The notes beneath the pieces are model-generated. The model saw only the letters and a list, made by a program, of their open reading frames with translations, was not told the origin of the DNA and did not search any database. The position numbers and the translations under genes were made by a program. From an uncultured Veillonella sp. (GTDB lineage Bacteria > Bacillota > Negativicutes > Veillonellales > Veillonellaceae), in the NCBI GenBank assembly GCA_934183145.1, contig CAKPSA010000087.1, positions 1 through 5,055 on the forward strand: 5,055 nt of DNA, read 5' to 3'. Positions 1-5,055 of this stretch are shown here, one piece after another. Every line of letters starts with the position of its first letter. The stretch's first letter is position 1.

Positions 1-16
1 TCTAAAAATATACAGT

Positions 17-58
17 AAAACCCGAATCGTAGAACTACAAAAATACGATTCGGGTTTT
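17..58 (-). terminator. Rho-independent terminator after cbiC, possibly bidirectional
   Basis: A perfect 15-bp inverted repeat (arms 17-31 and 44-58) encloses a 12-base loop. The arm contains a GC-rich CCCG/CGGG block, and its outer end is four A on one side and four T on the other, so the minus-strand transcript ends the stem in UUUU. The hairpin begins only 3 bases after the cbiC stop codon, which fits the end of the operon. Because the arms are flanked by A and T runs on both sides, the same hairpin could also stop a plus-strand transcript arriving from beyond base 1. That second role is inferred, as no converging gene is visible. Bases 1-16 hold nothing else recognisable. Confidence 0.9.
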
Positions 59-61
59 GTA

Positions 62-727
62 TTATTTAGACTCTTTGCCTTCTACGAAGAGCATGTCATT
101 GCGTTTTACGTCTGTGTAAAGCAATGCATTACATACGGAAGCAGCGATTGGGCTACCACCTTTGTTACCTTTTACAGTGATATAAGGAACTGGGGATACT
201 TCCATCAAATAGTCTTTGGATTCTGCAGCACCTACGAAGCCTACAGGGATACCAATGATAAGAGCTGGTTTAACACCTTCTTCAAGAGCTAAACGCAATA
301 CTTCGTACAATGCTGTTGGAGCATTACCGATAGCAACGATTTGGCCTTCTAATTGTTTGCCAAATGTACGCATAGCGGCGATAGAGCGAGTTACCCCCAA
401 CTCTTTAGCCATTTTAGCTACGTTTTCATCTTTAATTAAGCAGTGTACTTCGTTACCGCGAATTTTAAGAGCTGGTTTAGAGATACCTGTGCGAACCATT
501 TCCACATCTGTATAAATATCTGCACCATTATCTAATGCTTCGATACCTTTTTGAACAGCATCAGGGCTCATTTTTACGAGTTGAGCATATTCAACATCAC
601 CAGACGCATGTACTGTACGAGATACTACGCGTACTTCATCATCTGTTAAACCAAAATCTTTTACATAATCGTAAATGATTTCCATACTTTTATCTTCAAT
701 GGCTTTAGGATTTTTAACGTAATCCAT
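62..727 (-). CDS. cbiC: Cobalt-precorrin-8 methylmutase (CbiC/CobH family)
   Basis: This cytosolic enzyme moves the methyl group from C11 to C12 of cobalt-precorrin-8, giving cobyrinate, the last ring rearrangement before side-chain amidation. The 221-residue product has the usual family length and reads as one CbiC domain throughout. Visible family motifs are RTVHASGDVEY (residues 37-47, His40 matching the family's catalytic histidine), TDVEMVRTGI (73-82), GNAPTAL (134-140), GIPVGFVGAAESK (159-171) and GNKGGSPIAAS (187-197). The start at 727 was chosen because a strong GGGAGGA ribosome site lies 5 bases upstream and the protein begins MDYVKNP, as is typical of the family. The frame stays open to 862, but that part lies over conserved cbiJ sequence and looks non-native. 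The gene overlaps the end of cbiJ by 14 bases and is the last gene of the operon. Confidence 0.96.
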   Translation of the reverse strand: MDYVKNPKAIEDKSMEIIYDYVKDFGLTDDEVRVVSRTVHASGDVEYAQLVKMSPDAVQKGIEALDNGADIYTDVEMVRTGISKPALKIRGNEVHCLIKDENVAKMAKELGVTRSIAAMRTFGKQLEGQIVAIGNAPTALYEVLRLALEEGVKPALIIGIPVGFVGAAESKDYLMEVSPVPYITVKGNKGGSPIAASVCNALLYTDVKRNDMLFVEGKESK

Positions 728-1502
728 TAGTGTCCTCCCATAATTTGAAAAATTCATCATTCGATGATACCACGTGGCTTTCAATTTTAACACGTGGACG
801 ATCGATAACAATAACATGGATGCCAAGATCCATGGCTGCTTGTAATTTTGTATCAGCACCACCTACAAGGCCAGAGTTTTTCATAACTACAACGCTCGCC
901 TTCGTATCGTGGAACATGATGCGGTTCATATCGTAAGAGAATGGACCTTGCACAGCAACAATGCGTTTTGGACTTACATTGAGGTCTTCCATCATTTGTA
1001 ACACCTCAGCAGTAGGCAAAATGCGGGTCCATACTTCGCAGTCTTGTAAAGCCTCAGACTTAGCAAAGATGTGCATTGTTTTACTACCTGTAGTCAAATA
1101 CACATGGTTATTATTTTCCTTTGCTAATTTGCCTGCTAGATTAGATGCTTCTACTTCGTCCACTACGATATGTAATTTATCATAATCTGGCAATGGTACC
1201 TCTTTACGTTCGAAACGAACAAAAGGAATACCTTCAGCTTTTGCTGCATCTTGAGCCGTAGCCGTAACGATAGCAGCATACGGATGGCTTGCATCGATTA
1301 AAAGGCGTACATTATGCTCTTTAATCAATTTTTGCATCGCCTCTTGGTCAAGACGGCCCGTATGTACGGTAATACCTTTATGGGCAGCAAGCTCTGCACC
1401 ATATTGACTTACAACCGTAACAAGCACATCTTCGCCAGTCCGTTTTTGGATTTCTACTGCTAAGGTGCGACCATCCAAAGTACCGGCAATGACCCAAATC
1501 AT
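714..1502 (-). CDS. cbiJ: Cobalt-precorrin-6A reductase (CbiJ/CobK family)
   Basis: The enzyme uses a reduced nicotinamide cofactor to reduce the macrocycle of cobalt-precorrin-6A to 6B in the cytosol. The 262-residue product matches the usual family length. Motifs in order are the N-terminal nucleotide-binding-like strand and loop IAGTLDGRTLA (residues 5-15), HTGRLD (47-52), IDASHPYA (69-76, the family's D-A-[ST]-H-P-[FY]-A signature), LTTGSK (136-141), RILPT (160-164), AVQGPFS (183-189) and the C-terminal KNSGLVGGADTKLQAA (208-223). The start shares an ATGA with the cbiH stop, which suggests translational coupling; a modest GAGG lies about 9 bases upstream. The gene ends 14 bases inside cbiC. 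The label CbiJ rather than CobK rests on the anaerobic-type neighbours (CbiG, separate CbiE and CbiT), since the two proteins are homologous. Confidence 0.94.
   Translation of the reverse strand: MIWVIAGTLDGRTLAVEIQKRTGEDVLVTVVSQYGAELAAHKGITVHTGRLDQEAMQKLIKEHNVRLLIDASHPYAAIVTATAQDAAKAEGIPFVRFERKEVPLPDYDKLHIVVDEVEASNLAGKLAKENNNHVYLTTGSKTMHIFAKSEALQDCEVWTRILPTAEVLQMMEDLNVSPKRIVAVQGPFSYDMNRIMFHDTKASVVVMKNSGLVGGADTKLQAAMDLGIHVIVIDRPRVKIESHVVSSNDEFFKLWEDTNGLR
733..739 (-). promoter_or_regulatory. Ribosome binding site of cbiC
   Basis: GGGAGGA on the minus strand, 5 bases before the ATG at 727. It lies inside the last codons of cbiJ and fixes the cbiC start, ruling out the longer reading from 862. 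Confidence 0.85.
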
Positions 1503-2323
1503 AATTTGTAGCCTCGAGGTGTAATCATGCGACCATTTTCAACATAAGTTTGGCTGTTACCGATGATAACAAGTGTTTGCATGTCTACTTCTTCATTTGT
1601 GAAGTTTTCAAGGTCAGAGATTACCATATGTTGACCTGGGCGACCTGCTTTTTGCACGATACCTACAGGTGTTTTAGGGTCGCGGTATTTAAGAACGATT
1701 TCGCGAACTTCATCTAAGTGTGTAACGCGTTTTTTACTGCGTGGGTTGTACAAGGAAATAACCATGTCACCTTGTGCACAAAGGTCTGCACGTTTTTTGA
1801 TAAGATCCCATGGAGTCATCAAGTCGCTCAAGGAAATGACAGCAAAGTCATGCATCAATGGTGCACCTAATACGGATGCTGCAACGTTTACAGCACTAAG
1901 ACCAGGTACGATATCTACGGAAGGACGTTTTTCTGCTGGTACTTTATTAGCAAGTTCCAACACAAGACCTGCCATGCCGTATACGCCAGAGTCACCAGAG
2001 GATACTACAACTACTTGATGACCTTCTACGGCTAAATCAACTGCTTGTTGGCAACGATCTACTTCTTGCATCATTGCAGTACCTACAGTTTCTTTACCTT
2101 CGATAAGGTCTTTGATCAAGTCGAGGTATGTCAAATAACCTACCACGCGGTCAGCTGCTAAGATAGCTTCGCGCGCTTGAGGTGTCATAAACTCTTCATC
2201 GCCAGGGCCAATGCCGATTACTTTGATGTTACCTGTGCAATGGCTACCGTTGTTTTGGGATAAATTGTTTTGTGCTGTATTAGTGTTCGGCTCTTGGCCG
2301 CTAGTAATGCCGTTGTCTCGCAT
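1499..2323 (-). CDS. cbiH: Cobalt-factor III C17-methyltransferase, ring-contracting (CbiH/CobJ family), with N-terminal extension
   Basis: This SAM-dependent tetrapyrrole methylase methylates C17 and drives ring contraction to the lactone-containing cobalt-precorrin-4. The canonical domain starts near residue 32. It shows GIGPGDEEFMT (37-47), VSSGDSGVYGMAG (107-119), VPGLSAVNVAASVLGAP (139-155) followed by HDFAVISLSDLMTPW (158-172), LYNPRSKKR (191-199), IIGNSQTYV (253-261) and ITPRGY (267-272), all typical of CobJ/CbiH. The product is 274 residues against about 240 usual. The excess is an Asn/Gln/Ser/Thr-rich leader (1-31) that overlaps the 3' end of cbiG by 106 bases. The start at 2323 is chosen because no ATG, GTG or TTG occurs in frame between it and the core domain, and AGGA lies 5 bases upstream. 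The 3' end shares an ATGA with cbiJ. The function is secure; the leader is inferred from start-codon logic alone. Confidence 0.95.
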   Translation of the reverse strand: MRDNGITSGQEPNTNTAQNNLSQNNGSHCTGNIKVIGIGPGDEEFMTPQAREAILAADRVVGYLTYLDLIKDLIEGKETVGTAMMQEVDRCQQAVDLAVEGHQVVVVSSGDSGVYGMAGLVLELANKVPAEKRPSVDIVPGLSAVNVAASVLGAPLMHDFAVISLSDLMTPWDLIKKRADLCAQGDMVISLYNPRSKKRVTHLDEVREIVLKYRDPKTPVGIVQKAGRPGQHMVISDLENFTNEEVDMQTLVIIGNSQTYVENGRMITPRGYKL

Positions 2324-3366
2324 ACGTTTCCTACTCCTATAGTTCCTTTTACAAAATTAGATTCTTTTAATTCTTCTTGTTCAATGAGTGGTGCCATCTC
2401 GTCCTGTGTATAGAACACGATAGGCCACCCCATAATTTGCATAGCCTCTAAGAGGCCTACTTCATCTTGTTTAACGATGACCGATGCGGCCGTTACAAGG
2501 CTCTTTGGTGAAAGCTTATTGGCTGCCAAAGATTGTTGAATAGCATCAAGAATCAATTCCTTCGGCGTGTCTCGGCGACAGCCAATACCCATCGTATATG
2601 TACGAGGGCGCAAAATTAATTGGTGACCATACTCGGTAATCACTTTATCAGTAATGACTACGCGAGATAATCCCTCTTCAGCGCTTTCATTTTTACATGG
2701 AATACTCTCAAGTTGATTCAAAGAAACAATATGAACCATACCATGCTCACCAATATGAGCTTTCACTGCTTGTTCTAAATGCTCTGCATTCGGTAAGCTT
2801 TCATCGATATAATAATCAACCTGTTCTCCCCCAACGATGGCAGAGTTTACATTGATTAAGGTTTGAAAATCGTCGACCAACAGATGCTCGTGGCGCGCCA
2901 ACACGTCAGGCGCTGGCAATCCGTTTACATCCGTAGCCGTTGTAATAACAGGGTCCGCATCGATGGCCAGCGAAATGGACTGCGTCCATTCGTTGGCGCC
3001 CCCAAGGTGACCAGACAATAAGCTAATCACGTGGTGTCCTACTTCGTCCATTACGACTACAGCAGGATCCTTTGATTTATGCTCAATATATGGTGCTATC
3101 ATGCGCACTACGATACCGAGTGCCATAATACACAGTACTTGGTCGTAATCCTTGAAAATCTGTCCAATATGATTTTTGAGAGAATCGAAATAAATAGCCT
3201 CACCACCAGAGGGACGGTTTTCCTTTTCAAAGCAATCCGCGTGGGGTGCCACCAAAGACTTGATGCGTTGACCTAGCTTTGCACCTCGTTCAGACACAGA
3301 GAGAATAGCCGTTCTATTCTTCTTAGCTCCAGTCGTAGATGCAATAGTTTCTAGTTCTTTCATCAT
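2218..3366 (-). CDS. cbiG: Cobalt-precorrin-5A hydrolase (CbiG)
   Basis: CbiG opens the delta-lactone of cobalt-precorrin-5A and expels the extruded C20 carbon as acetaldehyde, giving cobalt-precorrin-5B. It is a hallmark of the anaerobic corrin route. The 382-residue product has the family's architecture. The N-terminal CbiG domain carries MALGIVVRMIAPYI (81-94) and DEVGHHVISLLSGHLGGAN (107-125). A middle region holds TATDVNGLPAPD (143-154). The C-terminal CobE/CbiG domain carries MGIGCRRDTP (259-268) and SNFVKGTIGVGNVCE (336-350), and ends in TVAIAQ, as CbiG proteins commonly do. The start at 3366 is preferred over an upstream ATG at 3411 because AAGGA sits 5 bases before it. A second ATG follows immediately at 3363 and could also serve. 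The gene begins 1 base after cbiF, and its last 106 bases also encode the CbiH leader in another frame. It is not fused to CbiF or CbiH, as seen in some genomes. Confidence 0.95.
   Translation of the reverse strand: MMKELETIASTTGAKKNRTAILSVSERGAKLGQRIKSLVAPHADCFEKENRPSGGEAIYFDSLKNHIGQIFKDYDQVLCIMALGIVVRMIAPYIEHKSKDPAVVVMDEVGHHVISLLSGHLGGANEWTQSISLAIDADPVITTATDVNGLPAPDVLARHEHLLVDDFQTLINVNSAIVGGEQVDYYIDESLPNAEHLEQAVKAHIGEHGMVHIVSLNQLESIPCKNESAEEGLSRVVITDKVITEYGHQLILRPRTYTMGIGCRRDTPKELILDAIQQSLAANKLSPKSLVTAASVIVKQDEVGLLEAMQIMGWPIVFYTQDEMAPLIEQEELKESNFVKGTIGVGNVCETTALLAAKSRTLIQHKTIYPKTTVAIAQVTSK
2329..2338 (-). promoter_or_regulatory. Ribosome binding site of cbiH, inside cbiG
   Basis: Two purine cores lie in tandem on the minus strand: AGGAG at 2334-2338 (10 bases from the ATG) and AGGA at 2329-2332 (5 bases from it). 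They support initiation at 2323, within the cbiG coding region, and so the long CbiH leader. Confidence 0.65.
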
Positions 3367-3367
3367 A

Positions 3368-4129
3368 CTAGTCCTTAGCACTGCGGTACATGTGAGCAAA
3401 GCCTTTGTCATAAAGTTTAGATAATTCGTATTCGCTATCTAATACATGGCTTACTACGATCATAGCTTGGCGCAATACGCCTTCTTTTGCTACGATGTCC
3501 GCAATAGTTTCCAATGTGCCACGGATAATGCGTTGGTCTGGCCAAGACGCTTTTACCACGATAGCCACTGGAGTCGTTTTGTCATAACCGCCCTCGATGA
3601 GTTCGGCTACTACTTTATCTAACATTTGAACGCTAAGGAAAATACACATTGTCGCTTCATGAGCTGCTAACATGCGCAATTTTTCCTTTGGAGGCATCGG
3701 TGTACGACCTTCCATTCGCGTAATAATTACTGTTTGAGATACATTTGGCAATGTATATTCTTGTTTCAAAGCCGCTGCTGTAGCAAGGAAAGAGCTTACT
3801 CCAGGCACGACTTCATAAGATATACCCATACCAGCGAGTGCATCCATTTGCTCTTGAATAGCACCATAAATAGCAGGGTCACCTGTGTGAAGACGAACTA
3901 CGCTTTTACCAGCCTCAACAGAAGCCTTCATAACAGCCAAAACCTCATCAAGATTCATAGTAGCACTGTTATGGATTTCACAGCCTGGTTTACAAGCCTC
4001 TAAAATAGCAGGGTTTACCAAGGAGCCAGCGTAAATAACAACGTCTGCCTCTTGCACTAAACGATACCCTTTTCGAGTAATTAACTCAGGATCTCCAGGG
4101 CCTGCGCCTACGATATGTACGTCAACCAT
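3368..4129 (-). CDS. cbiF: Cobalt-precorrin-4 C11-methyltransferase (CbiF/CobM family)
   Basis: This SAM-dependent tetrapyrrole methylase adds a methyl at C11 of cobalt-precorrin-4 to give cobalt-precorrin-5A, the substrate of CbiG, which is the next gene. The product is 253 residues, the normal length for the family. Motifs are GAGPGDP (8-14) near the N-terminus, AGSLV (34-38), RLHTGDPAIYG (79-89), VVPGVSSF (107-114), EYTLP (124-128), RMEGRTPMP (138-146) and FLSV (164-167). The EYTLP and RTPMP stretches are characteristic of CbiF/CobM among the corrin methylases. The start at 4129 was chosen over an ATG at 4165 because AAGGAG lies 6 bases upstream and the product begins just before the first strand of the domain. 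It begins one base after the cbiT stop and ends one base before cbiG. Confidence 0.96.
   Translation of the reverse strand: MVDVHIVGAGPGDPELITRKGYRLVQEADVVIYAGSLVNPAILEACKPGCEIHNSATMNLDEVLAVMKASVEAGKSVVRLHTGDPAIYGAIQEQMDALAGMGISYEVVPGVSSFLATAAALKQEYTLPNVSQTVIITRMEGRTPMPPKEKLRMLAAHEATMCIFLSVQMLDKVVAELIEGGYDKTTPVAIVVKASWPDQRIIRGTLETIADIVAKEGVLRQAMIVVSHVLDSEYELSKLYDKGFAHMYRSAKD
3372..3376 (-). promoter_or_regulatory. Ribosome binding site of cbiG
   Basis: AAGGA on the minus strand, 5 bases before the ATG at 3366 (8 before the ATG at 3363), inside the last codons of cbiF. The alternative ATG at 3411 has no purine-rich site upstream, so this site decides the start. Confidence 0.75.
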
Positions 4130-4130
4130 A

Positions 4131-4718
4131 TTACTCTCCTTCTGCGATACGCGTTGCAGATACAATGAAAATTGGACTCAATGGGTCTAACAAATGATAT
4201 GGACCAGCCTTGCGGTAACGGCTGATAGACATTTGGTAACCTTCATAGGTGAAAGGACGACCTTTCAACTCTTTAAGAATTGTATAACCAGTTTCCATTG
4301 TTACAGCAGTTACAACTAAACGGCCGCCTACTTTTAAAAGACGTTGCGCCTCATCCATGATGCCTGTCATACCACCAGCACTGCCGCCAATGATAACCGC
4401 ATCAAGCTCAGGCAATTCTTCCATGCCTTCAGGAGCTTTGGACTTGATAACCGTCATATTATTTACATTGAATTTCTTTATATTTTCATTGATAAGGTCG
4501 ATGCCTTTATCAAAGCGCTCAATCGCATATACATGCCCTTTAGGCGCGGCCAAGGCTGCTTCAATAGAAATAGAGCCCGTACCAGCACCTACGTCAAGGA
4601 CGATGCTATCTTCCTCGATGCGTGCCTCGTTCATAACGGCTTTACGAATCTCGCATTTCGTCATCGGCACATCACCGCGGATAAATTCCTCATCAGGAAT
4701 TCCGAAAAAATGTCTCAT
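4131..4718 (-). CDS. cbiT: Cobalt-precorrin-6B C15-methyltransferase/decarboxylase (CbiT)
   Basis: CbiT methylates C15 and decarboxylates the C12 acetate side chain of cobalt-precorrin-6B, working with CbiE towards cobalt-precorrin-8. The 195-residue product is a class I Rossmann-type SAM methyltransferase, matching the usual stand-alone CbiT length. Visible motifs are GIPDEEF (6-12) and the PMTK-type segment (18-21) typical of the CbiT/CobL N-terminus. The SAM-binding glycine loop LDVGAGTGSISIEAA (41-55) follows, then the acidic residue after strand 2 in AIER (65-68) and IGGSAGG (110-116) after strand 4. The C-terminal end SPIFIVSA (181-188) resembles the NPVFI ending of the family. The start shares an ATGA with the cbiE stop, so translation is probably coupled; no strong independent ribosome site is seen. 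In aerobic-route organisms the same domain is commonly the C-terminal half of CobL. Confidence 0.95.
   Translation of the reverse strand: MRHFFGIPDEEFIRGDVPMTKCEIRKAVMNEARIEEDSIVLDVGAGTGSISIEAALAAPKGHVYAIERFDKGIDLINENIKKFNVNNMTVIKSKAPEGMEELPELDAVIIGGSAGGMTGIMDEAQRLLKVGGRLVVTAVTMETGYTILKELKGRPFTYEGYQMSISRYRKAGPYHLLDPLSPIFIVSATRIAEGE
4136..4141 (-). promoter_or_regulatory. Ribosome binding site of cbiF
   Basis: AAGGAG on the minus strand, 6 bases before the ATG at 4129 and within the final codons of cbiT. It supports the shorter CbiF start over the in-frame ATG at 4165. Confidence 0.85.
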
Positions 4719-5055
4719 CCTAATACCACCATCACAGAATGACCAAAGCCTTCAAGCTCAGTTAATACCTCTAACGTGGAGTCTACAATTTTTTCATCAT
4801 CATAGCTCAAACGCTCAAGGGCTGCTGCTCTCGTTTCTTTTGGCCAACCTGCATCTATTAAAATACGCGCAATATGCGCTGGATTATATTCTGGATCCGT
4901 TAAGAACCCCATCTTTTTACCTACTTCATACACGAGTTTTTCAGGCGCCGGTTGGCGACCGTGAAAGCTCATTAAATTCGCATCATGCCACACCTCATTG
5001 AGTCGTGCAAAAGCAAAGGTCATAGAACTAATGCCAGGTACGACCTCAATAGGAT
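4715..5055 (-). CDS. cbiE: Cobalt-precorrin-7 C5-methyltransferase (CbiE), C-terminal part, cut by window edge
   Basis: CbiE is a SAM-dependent tetrapyrrole methylase that methylates C5 of the corrin ring, paired with CbiT. Only the last 112 codons plus stop are present. The frame runs open to the window edge, so the gene is incomplete here, not broken. The visible part opens with PIEVVPGISS, the conserved V-x-P-G-[IV]-S-S turn of this methylase superfamily. It continues with FAFARLNEVWHDANLMSFHGR, matching the CbiE pattern of a short 'ARL..W.DA...S.HGR' block. The remainder (EKLVYEVG, then LTDPEYNPAHIARIL, then WPKETRAAALERLSYDDEKI) also fits CbiE/CobL-N. An internal ATG at 5021-5023 follows the conserved turn and is not the true start. 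About 200 residues is the family norm, so nearly half is missing. Confidence 0.93.
   Translation of the reverse strand, partial: PIEVVPGISSMTFAFARLNEVWHDANLMSFHGRQPAPEKLVYEVGKKMGFLTDPEYNPAHIARILIDAGWPKETRAAALERLSYDDEKIVDSTLEVLTELEGFGHSVMVVLG

Noticed and set aside
216..515. Plus-strand open frames across the window, such as this one antisense to cbiC
   Set aside because: They lie opposite confidently identified genes and show no protein-family features or supporting ribosome sites.
728..862. An upstream extension of the CbiC frame to an ATG at 862, with a hydrophobic stretch that could be mistaken for a signal or membrane segment
   Set aside because: It lies over conserved cbiJ codons, has no family counterpart, and the ATG at 727 has a strong ribosome site and a normal CbiC N-terminus.
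3367..3411. A longer CbiG start at 3411
   Set aside because: No ribosome site precedes it. The ATG at 3366 has AAGGA at 5-base spacing and starts one base after the cbiF stop.
4130..4165. A longer CbiF start at 4165
   Set aside because: It would add 12 residues before the normal N-terminus, while AAGGAG lies 6 bases before the ATG at 4129.
4357..5001. A 214-codon open frame on the plus strand
   Set aside because: It is antisense to cbiT and cbiE, which carry clear family motifs. Its translation shows no recognisable domain.
62..5055. A novel defence, mobile or other undescribed system
   Set aside because: Every gene is a recognisable cobalamin biosynthesis enzyme in a coherent operon. No repeats, transposase, CRISPR array, RNA gene or unexplained coding region was seen.

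Overview
The window is an almost wholly coding stretch of an anaerobic (early cobalt insertion) cobalamin biosynthesis operon. All seven genes are on the minus strand, so transcription runs from high to low coordinates: cbiE (5' part cut off by the window edge), cbiT, cbiF, cbiG, cbiH, cbiJ, cbiC. A strong hairpin terminator follows the cbiC stop codon. CbiG, a CbiF/CbiH pair of tetrapyrrole methylases, and separate CbiE and CbiT proteins (rather than a fused CobL) all point to the anaerobic corrin route.

The DNA is moderately AT-rich, and the proteins resemble those of Firmicutes. The gene order and protein style would fit an anaerobic Negativicute such as Veillonella. That is an inference from general resemblance; no taxonomic marker lies in the window.

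Layout in transcription order: 5055-4715 CbiE C-terminal part; 4718-4131 CbiT, sharing an ATGA with cbiE; 4129-3368 CbiF, one base after cbiT; 3366-2218 CbiG, one base after cbiF; 2323-1499 CbiH, starting 106 bases inside cbiG; 1502-714 CbiJ, sharing an ATGA with cbiH; 727-62 CbiC, overlapping cbiJ by 14 bases; 58-17 terminator. No gap exceeds about 60 bases, and that one is the terminator end. No promoter or cobalamin riboswitch is visible, as expected when the operon's 5' end lies beyond base 5055.

Together the enzymes cover the middle and late corrin-ring steps. CbiH contracts the ring and methylates C17. CbiF methylates C11. CbiG opens the lactone and releases the two-carbon fragment. CbiJ reduces the ring. 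CbiE and CbiT methylate C5 and C15 and decarboxylate the C12 acetate. CbiC moves the C11 methyl to C12, giving cobyrinate. CbiD (C1 methylation), CbiL, CbiK/X and CbiA are needed for the route but are not in this window.

I found no undescribed system. The one real oddity is CbiH: its only usable start lies deep inside cbiG and gives it an Asn/Gln/Ser/Thr-rich leader of about 31 residues, encoded in a second frame over the conserved CbiG C-terminus.
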